The notes beneath the pieces were generated by a model that saw nothing but the letters and a program-made list of their open reading frames with translations, was not told the DNA's origin and made no database searches. From Sipunculus nudus (Eukaryota > Annelida > Sipuncula > Golfingiida > Sipunculidae), in assembly GCA_026874595.1 (NCBI GenBank), contig CM049317.1:27434401-27498400 (forward strand): 64,000 nucleotides of DNA, written 5' to 3'. A program made the position numbers and the translations under genes. Shown one piece after another: positions 56,066 to 64,000 of the stretch (positions are counted from its first letter, which is position 1; every line of letters starts with the position of its first letter).

Positions 56066-59000
56066 CTAAAAGCAAATATAGATAAATAAACAAATAATTA
56101 TTGGAAAAAGGATTTGATGTAAGAGGGTGGTTAAACAAGTTTTAACATTGTGATTTTGCGGCTATTTCAGAGTATTTGCACAAATGCTTAGATTGCAATT
56201 CTTCCATGTTTACAATGAATGATAACTGTGCCATGCAAATTGTGATTATCATTAAATGTTAATATATCTCTTCCATATATAAACAAATCAGGAATTAGCC
56301 AAATTTTTCAACGTTTATTTTAAAGAGCGGTTGTCTAAGCTTTACCTCTGACAACAGTTACTTCTGTGCATAAGAACTGCTACGATGGAAATAACGATAA
56401 AGATGGCCCCTATGGCAAAACTTATCAAAAGAGTAGGCACGTTCTCTAAAAAAAGAGATTAATAACAATTAGTAACATGTTTATAATGTATAAATGAGTG
56501 TACGTACAAGCATTTTGTTTATTGGAAACATAATACTTACCAGAAACCTGTACTGGCTCACTAGTGCTACTTGATCTTCTTGTGCCACCTGTAAACCAAA
56601 TGAAATGTGAAAGGAGATGGATATTCATCATTATATGGTGCCAAAATCCTTTTTAATCATGATTTAAAGTATGAAACGTTCTTTTAGTTGTTCTTTTGGT
56701 TTTTAGAAAACCTTTTTTTATTTGCCCTGCTTCTGTTTTGTAAAACAACGCTCAGTTTATATATATAGCATTGACCCTTTATGTCAGTTCTATATGCACC
56801 TATGTTTATTTTGGCAAAGGTCCCCTATTAGTTACTTACCTTCTGTACAAACATATGTATGATTTGATTCACAATTTACTGGTCTCCACCAAGCCTTTCT
56901 CATAATTACACATTTTTCTTCATAAACTGTATCTAAATCGTCTTCCCAACGGTACTCAAGGATCATCTTTTCTGGTTATGACAAATATCAGATTGTTGAT
57001 GTGTTAATGGTTAATCTTCACCTCACGTGATTTATTTATAAAATTATATGACAGTTTCAGAAAATCTTGCAAATGACAGAATCATAATTACAAAGAAATG
57101 TGTAAACATAGCAATTTTAATCCTGAACGTATATAATTAAAAACATATATTTTGGAATTGGTTACACATCTTCGTACCTTTTCCATTAGCATCCCTCCAT
57201 TTCCAAAGTGAGTTTGTGAGACCTATCCACAATTCCTTTTCCTTGAGCTTGATTTTCATGTCTGCATTAACTCGTTTCATCATCAGACTGGCCTTTCTCA
57301 CACGACATGAAGACAGTGCTGAATACCAATTTACTTTTTCATAGACAGGAAACACGCATGTTCCGTCCATGTTCTCACACCGTTCGGGACATCTGTTGCA
57401 TGCTGTCATAACAATAACTGTTTTAAGATGGTGAAATGTATGACGATGCAACAGTTACTCTAACTATATCCATAGTGTGAAGTGAGGAAGTTTACACGTC
57501 ATATTTGGCCTTTTTAACAATTTTATCTTTAAATTCTCATAAAATTTTCATAATTTTTTTTCAGGTGAGCGACTTTGCTTGCAATCATTATATACTGTAC
57601 AGTAATAAACAAGCCTTTCTCTGTCAGCGTTATTTAATGTGTGTTTTTAGCTAGAAAACATCTCTCTTCATTTGTACGGTCGGGGATGGGAATTTTAGTT
57701 AATTAGATATTTTAATAATGTTTCAATTTATGAAGAAGCCCTTTTATTCATGCCACTCAGTAGTTACCTCTATCAGTCAGTTCAATAAAATCATAAAGAT
57801 ATGAATAACACTAAAAAAATGAAACTACAATATCAACACCTTTTAATAAGTATATATTACATGGAAACAGCTTCAAACAGTAGGAGGTATTTTAAACACT
57901 CACATGAATGTTGACATATATATCCGTTTAATTTTGTAAAACAATCAGTTGCGTAAAAAAGACCGTCTTCTCTGACAGATGCACATCGCTGCGTTGTTCC
58001 TCGTCTTGTAATAACTGTTTCTGCTGTAAGAGTGGTAATAAGAAATACAAATTATTTTCATACGAAGTGCGGGCAAATAGAAGGCTGTAAACAATAAAGA
58101 TAGGATTTACAAATAATATTCAAATAAGGAAAATTATGTAAGGAAGAAATTATTTAACTGTTAGTGACAATCAATAGATATTTTAATGACAAAATCCATT
58201 AAATTATGACCATTGAAACACTTTTATAATCTTAGCAAACTAACTATTCATCCGCGTTGTTCAAGGCGGGGTACAATTGTATTTTGTATTTCTTACCTGA
58301 TAATGTTTCATTTATCCAAAACCACTTTTCGTTGTCGTATCGTTTTATATTGAGCCAAGTTTCATTTACACTAAAATTTGGCCTGACCAAATCTTGCGGA
58401 ATTGCGAGTGTTCGGCCCTTTTCCCTACACATACGAGATGCAAAGGCCATTGTCGTGTTTGATTGCATCTTCTCAGCTGAAATATTGATTAATTAATAGT
58501 ACCGTATAAGCGTCTCTGTCCGAATTATATTTTCAGATTATGTATATATTACCCAACGGTACGAGGCACAGCTACATTAAAAATTCTCCGAATTAACAAA
58601 TGTTCAAATACACAAAGCAATTAAATGCGGCGGTGATTACCTCATGTATATTATGTAAACAATAAGAGGATTACTCTATAGACACATTATGCTAAGATAT
58701 TCAGAAATATATTTATGGCTTGTTTTAACAATATATATGTCAAAAAGAAATGTAAATGGTTTTACATTTCTTTTTGTAATAACAGACTAGCGTGGCATTT
58801 CAAAACTTTACAAATGTATGTCACATCATGTGTGAGTATAACAAGATAATCATTCATTAAATCTCTCTTCGCACAATATATTATTGGTCTTTACAAGTTT
58901 TAAAAATAGATCAAAGCCTATCAATATTACAGAGGTAAAGATAACCTTACGATTTGTATATTCTTAAATCTTCTAAAAGTATTAATAATTATTATTTACT

Positions 59001-59420
59001 TAATTGGTGTTCTGTTGTATTCGTTGTACCGAGGAATAGTAAATAATTTAAAGACGCAACACGTCATTAATATATCAGAGCCAATCTCTGGGGTCTACCT
59101 TTTGTCTTCGGAGAAGTGCCGAATATCCAGTCATTGACCATCCTGTCTTAACATAACTAATGGGTCATTATGGGCTACTATCAAGGGCTACACAACAAAA
59201 AATAGGCTACATTCTAGTAGTAAAAGTGTTAGACCTTCATATAGAATAATTGTTTTCTTCGATAATAATGTTATGAATCCTTACCTTTTTTCATGTGTGA
59301 CATTTTAGAGCCCATGCTTTCTGTAACTATCATATTTGTATACCATATTAGATTTAAACTGCATATTTGACAGATTTGGTATGGTATCATACAGTTGTCA
59401 CCAAGCCTTTGGATAGCCAT
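55711..59420 (-). CDS. Gene D: tandem C-type-lectin-like receptor with a tyrosine-rich tail
   Basis: Minus-strand exons: 58297-58476 and 57904-58023 (CTLD1), 57178-57402 and 56840-56971 (CTLD2), 56541-56588 (stalk), 56346-56445 (TM), 55711-56065 (tail). All are in the family phases. A candidate first exon, 59285-59420, is open for 45 codons with a phase-1 donor. With it the product is 431 residues. That exon (MAIQRLGDNCMIPYQICQIC and onward) is not a convincing signal peptide, so the true start may lie further upstream. CTLD1: AFASRMCREKGRTLAIP, ETWLNI, WFW, CASV, ATDC, YIC. CTLD2: SSCRVRKASL, LWIGL, WKW, EKCVI, PVNC, YVC. No EPN or WND. TM: LLISFAIGAIFIVISIVAVL. Sequons occur in SNTT, VNET and INET. 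Most diverged of the three full-length genes. Confidence 0.76.
58741..58776. other. Perfect 16-bp hairpin in gene D intron 1
   Basis: CAAAAAGAAATGTAAA and its exact reverse complement are separated by the four-base loop TGGT. Flanks do not extend the stem. Too short for a microRNA precursor; possibly a foldback remnant. Confidence 0.7.
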
Positions 59421-60934
59421 GTTTAAAGAACAGCAGCACATGTGGAACTGTTTGAATGGTCATGAAATGATTGAAATGTTTGGTAGAATAATAGCTGCTG
59501 TAATTCATGTTAAATGTCATAGGTGATAAGGGCTGAGTACAGATACACAGACCTAACACATAAGGTCATACAGTTGTCATGGTTATTAACATGAGTGATA
59601 TTTACGGGGCGAAATTGACTTTAATATTAATGAAAATGCTAATAGCTTAAACATAGTAACCATAGTGAATTATCCTGTAAGCTTTAAAACCACCACGAAG
59701 AGCTGCTGACATAAAAAATAATAATTCCCCTGGTTATATTTGAAGGATCTAGATAAAAATGAAATTAAAATTATTACATAGACGGATAACATAGCTAATA
59801 TGTTACTGGAATGTTTTCATTATTCTATGTAATTGACAATTTCGAAAAGAAAATTTAGAGGCCCGTTATGACATTCTATTGCCCTAGTGGTTATGTCGAA
59901 TAACTCTAAGCACAGCCACGTGTAGACACTAGATAGATTTATATTTGTACAAATAAATTGGACAAACTATACAAAATAAGGTTCGGCCAAATTAAAGTTG
60001 TTTAGGTAGCAGGAAAGTCAGTCTAAAATAGTTTAAAATATTATCATAAAGTTTACTTTCCATAGAGATTAGATTTTTTTATTTACTTCCTTGTATATAT
60101 TTATGGAAAGTTGAATCACACTAAATTAGGTAACAAGATTATCTCGAGAGATTCAGCAATAAAATTGACCTGATAGAGTGCGGTGGTGACCGATGGCTAT
60201 AAGGTCACACTTTCGCCATTTTCTAAAATTACATGGTCAATGCTAGAATGGTTGCCATCAATTGACAAGTATGTACACCCGATAACAACAGTGATGCTGA
60301 TTATTCGAGTATATTCACTTTAACGTTAATGTAGTTATCCTAACTTTATCAGGACATACGCCAATAACACTGTGCCCTTACATGAAAGATATTACTTTCC
60401 CTTTGATTTAATTCAGCAGTAAATATCAATGTTTGTTCAGAACACTGGAAGTGATATCATGAGCATAGTGCTAACTTTTATAATTGTCTTTTATCGTCTC
60501 CTCTCTCCGTGAGTTATATCACCGATGATATAGGTTCTGCTCTGAATAAATACAGCGCTACCGGCACTCTGATCATGTCCGTTAGACCACACCAGCCATC
60601 ACTGATATACCGTAAACTCATATTGGTTAATACCAGTCTCCACATATGGACATGACAATTGCTCACGTCTATGTTTAACAGAGCGAGAATATCAGCGAAT
60701 ATCTTAAGTCCAATGGTCTGCACTTAGGTTTACCACGGCTGACGACCATCATCGACTCAACAGAAGCCTCGCTAGCTAATCTTGACCTTTGACCCTTGAC
60801 TCACTGGAAATCGTCCCGGTTTAAAAAAAATCTGGGTGCGAGTAAATCGTGCTAGCACCTGTATTTTCTTTAAAGATTACAGCAGAAGAATGATCTTAAA
60901 GAAAAGTGACTTGAACATTCCCATGGTGACATAA
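59421..60934. other. Region upstream of gene D, no gene recognised
   Basis: Expected to contain the gene D promoter or a missed signal-peptide exon. I found no ATG-led hydrophobic stretch ending in a phase-1 donor on the minus strand. Confidence 0.4.
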
Positions 60935-61505
60935 ATGAACTTTTCCTGGCAGCAAGGAAAACACATGGGTTCACGTAGGAATTCCGGTCAAGATGGCAGC
61001 CTAAACGGTCACGTATTCATGTGCTTCTGTGTAGGTTCAACATTTCCACTCGATAATATGTCAATACCTTCAAGTGATAAAACGAGGTCAATGAGCAAAA
61101 CTGACTTACAAAACATAGTGCAAGCTAGCAGGGACAAATACGTTGAAACAACCCAAAAAATGCGAAAAGTAGCACGTCTCAAACGGACACAGACGCACTG
61201 AGCTCTCAACAGATAAGCAACCATATTGTCGCTATTATAGATGCAAACTATTAGCAGCAGGGTTGCTTAAAAAAATAAGGATTCCTTGAGTGATAACTTT
61301 GTTAGCATCAAGAAAGATGTGGCTGCAATTGAAAAAAATATATGAAAACAGACAGAAAAATAAATTCAGTTACTCAGAGTCTAGAATACACACAATATGA
61401 TCTTGAAACAACATCTTGAAAGCTCGGAGGCAGAAAACAAAACTTTGAAATCTTATATAAAAGGCTAAAAGCAGAGAACAATAAGAAAATTCGCAAATCA
61501 CTGTA

Positions 61506-61970
61506 ATGAAAGAAAAGCTTCTGGATTTAGAGACACATAGCAGGGGTTATAACCTGAGACTAATTGGAGTACCAGAAAATAAAGTTGAAAACTGCATTGA
61601 TATTGTGTCAAAATATATCCATGAACAGGGGTTACTCGGTGATAAACATATTTCAGATATCAAAGCGAAAATCGAGAACCCACACAGGACAGGGAGAGCA
61701 AAATCAAAGAGACACAGACATATTATTGTCAAACTCTATAGCAGGCCCATACTGAACGCAGTTCTCAAGACGGAGAAGGCAAACCGCAATCGGAGTCAAT
61801 GTTCAAACTTCTTTGTTGAAGACCTTGTCAAAGAGGACTATTTGCTGAAAAGAAAAGCCCTGCCACAAATAAGTAAGGCTCATACCGTCAATCATAAGGT
61901 CCGCCTTTGCCGCGGGAAGCTTATAATCAATGGCAAAGAGGTGACAATTCACCACTCCAATCCCACTTAA
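61506..61970 (+). pseudogene. LINE-1/Tx1-type ORF1p-like fragment
   Basis: 154 residues. LLDLETHSRGYNLRLIGVPE is the entry to the RNA-binding ORF1p domain (typically LE.RSRRNNLRI.GIPE). IENPHRTGRAKSKRHRHIIV matches the AHR.G.....R.IIVK strand. VEDLVKEDYLLKRKALPQIS and GKLIINGKEV are the C-terminal part. The N-terminal coiled-coil half is only vaguely present at 60935-61500, with stops. Retrotransposon protein that coats the element RNA; defective here. Confidence 0.72.
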
Positions 61971-63308
61971 CAATCGAGCATTTTACCAGACTGTTAGGTT
62001 ATTATATAAGTTTTGTTATAGCTCGGGCGGGGTTTGTGTATTAGCCATATAAATATGATTACTTTTTTATATTTGCTCAAAAATACAAATGGCAGTCAAC
62101 TTTCAGCGAATCTGGAACGGCAGTCGGCAGAAATGTGAAAGTGACGAGTGTTTAATGAAGAACTTTTCTCTACAATATATTATGCAGAGACATAAATTTT
62201 GTGTTTGGTGGGTCTTCTCTTATATTACTAATTATTAATTCTCGACTCCCCTATCAGCATTAACTATCTGCTGGCACTGGGCACGGCAGTTTTTTTTTTA
62301 TGCTGTAAACAGTTCCAAATGCTTTACCAATATTTTGAAACCTGTAACTGTTAATGATACAAGTTGTAGTAGTGGGTACAACTCTAAGTGACACTATTTT
62401 TATTTTCAACTTACAACTACTGAATAGGCTACCAGTGGTGCTTGATTATGCTGGACCAGGCCCAGACTGGTATTGCTGTTGTATTGTTAGGCTGTTGGGG
62501 TATTATTGGTCTGTTATTAGAATGTTAATTTTGTATGTTTATCTTGTTTAATGTCTGACATACATCTGAATAAGCTGCAGATGTTATTTATAACTTATTA
62601 TTATTACTTTTGATTACTTATTGTCAGTTCATTCCCCCTTTTTGTATTGGAACCTTCACATTAGGATAAAGATTTTAAGTACTCTAAATACTATCCAATA
62701 AATGTTAAAATCATATTACTGAATCGTCACACAGTATGCATTTGCAGTATCCATCTATCACTTAGGGTAAAGAAAATGTAATTAGCATATATATTTAAAT
62801 TTATTAAACAATAATACAAGGATATTAATCTTGTACTATTAGGGATAATACCGGTCAACCAAACTTGTAAATTTACCTGGATAAGGAATTTGTATTACAG
62901 TGTCTGTATTAGACATCTTCAACTTGTTAATTTGGCAGAAACCTTATAAAATCTTAGATTATATGAACACCAATCTGAAATATAAGATTGCTTAGTTAAA
63001 ATACATCTATGATATCTTTACCATTTATTCTGACATTTGTATAATATATTTAAGTGGAATATAAAGCAATTGTAGTTTTTATAAGGAGTCATAAACAGTC
63101 GTTGTATTTTGCCACAACCCTCTACAACATCACTTTAGACAAACACTGTTGCTGCTGTACTAGTACCAACAGCACCTACTGCATGTAAGGACAAGGAAAT
63201 CTATTATACACGACAACACAGACGTGATTTATGTATATGTGTCTTGTTATGTTTTATTCCTATTTGGTCTCATTCAAGTTTCAAATCAAGACAAAAGACA
63301 GGATATGG

Positions 63309-63312
<4 letters not shown>

Positions 63313-63367
<55 letters not shown>
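63313..63367. repeat. (AT)n microsatellite
   Basis: About 26 AT dinucleotides. Confidence 0.95.
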
Positions 63368-63370
<3 letters not shown>

Positions 63371-63458
63371 CTGAAGACATATAACATGTACAAGCTAAAC
63401 TCAACAGGATATTATACTTTCATAGATAAGGGAGCAATAGACATAGCTAATTGCAACA

Positions 63459-63655
63459 ATGACAGATATATGTAATATTGCATCTTTGAATGTAAGAGGT
63501 TTAGGTAGTAATGTAAAAAGAAGAGAAAAATTTTATTGGTTGAATAGAAAAAAAATATGATATAGTTTTTCTTCAAAAAACACACAGCAGTTAAGAGAAT
63601 GAAAAAAATGGAAAACCAAGTGGGAGAATCAATTTTTTTAGCCATTTGTGACTAG
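63459..63655 (+). pseudogene. LINE ORF2 start, endonuclease fragment (frameshifted)
   Basis: MTDICNIASLNVRGL is the N-terminal strand of the APE-type endonuclease (usually ..SLNVRGL). A single extra A in the poly-A run near 63550 shifts the frame. KYDIVFLQKTHSS then continues, with a stop and ENEKKWKTKW after it. The catalytic Glu of the usual LQETH reads Lys (LQKTH). Confidence 0.7.
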
Positions 63656-64000
63656 CTCACACGAATGAGTGACCGTGTTTGTCTGGTGTGACGTCACACG
63701 GCGTGGCAGCCCAGCTGCGTGCTGCAGCACTGAGCTTGGCAGAACACGTAAACAGTGTGATCTCTCCAATATATTGTGGTTTTCTCAGTTTTTTTAATAA
63801 ATATGGTCAAACATCATTAATCAAAGTTAATATAAAATAGATACTACTGGAAGAAAGACTTTTTATGAATTTTGGTCAAACCGTTTCATTTGAGTTTTAA
63901 ACGTATTTTAGTATGTGTTACTTTAGTATATCAGCCTTACGTTAGCACAGTAGAATGACGGTACATTTTGGAAGTAGGGATCTTTTTAAGCGGTAAGCTA
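63656..64000. other. Window end, possible regulatory sequence
   Basis: A locally GC-richer patch (63660-63760) with a perfect 14-bp palindrome, GTGTGACGTCACAC (63686-63699), which contains a full CRE. No gene recognised. Confidence 0.3.

Larger units (their letters stand above)
60935..63655 (+). mobile_element. Decayed L1/Tx1-type LINE, plus strand
   Basis: An ORF1-like protein (61506-61970) and the start of an ORF2 endonuclease (63459-63655) lie in the same orientation. In between are about 1.5 kb of AT-rich non-coding sequence and an (AT)n tract at 63313-63367. The spacing is unusually long for one element, so two overlapping insertions are possible. No reverse transcriptase follows before the window ends. 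Confidence 0.6.

Noticed and set aside
55527-56138. Minus-strand open frame of 203 codons overlapping the gene D tail
   Set aside because: A different frame from the spliced tail. It runs into microsatellite-encoded Tyr-Ile repeats and has no family similarity.
39428-63367. AT-rich repeats read as CRISPR or satellite arrays
   Set aside because: They are simple dinucleotide runs without spacers, in a eukaryotic context.

Overview
The window is AT-rich, intron-containing animal DNA. It is dense in (AT)n runs, tRNA-derived SINE-like pieces, non-LTR retrotransposon fragments and piggyBac-like non-autonomous elements. That mix, together with C-type-lectin-like receptors, suggests a marine invertebrate, plausibly a mollusc or other lophotrochozoan. 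The sequence alone does not fix the species.

The main content is a minus-strand array of one receptor family. I assembled it exon by exon from splice signals and matching intron phases. Each full gene has this order: signal peptide, CTLD1 (two exons), CTLD2 (two exons), short stalk exon, transmembrane (TM) exon, cytoplasmic tail. The extracellular introns are phase 1 and the TM/tail intron is phase 2. Gene A (9681-15296) and gene C (31999-39274) read as complete proteins of 413 and 445 residues. Gene D (55711-59420) is open from CTLD1 to the tail, but its first exon is uncertain. Copy B (24951-29890) is a pseudogenised tandem duplicate of A. Copy E (47111-48018) keeps only stalk, TM and a broken tail. 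Both CTLDs are compact, without EPN/QPD or WND sugar-binding motifs. All tails carry a Y-x-D-M-S-G block, so each has a YxxM motif of the kind that binds the SH2 domains of PI3-kinase p85 when phosphorylated. A and C carry a second one (YSTM).

Layout from left to right: a 5'-truncated LINE (1-1085, minus); block L (1467-6172), a diverged copy of block R (48192-53175); tandem duplication unit A (6531-22007) with gene A, then unit B (22006-31943) with pseudogene B; gene C, whose intron 1 is almost entirely a 1.8 kb inverted repeat; an intergenic stretch with SINE and Penelope-like traces; pseudogene E; block R; gene D; and a decayed L1/Tx1-type LINE (60935-63655, plus).

The array looks like a fast-evolving immune-type receptor cluster growing by segmental duplication. 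Two further points concern its tails. Beyond the A tail lie two phase-compatible open exons; the second, terminal one ends in a YxxL-x8-YxxL (ITAM-like) arrangement. Another phase-compatible tail-like exon sits at the duplication breakpoint. They may be alternative or relic cytoplasmic tails.
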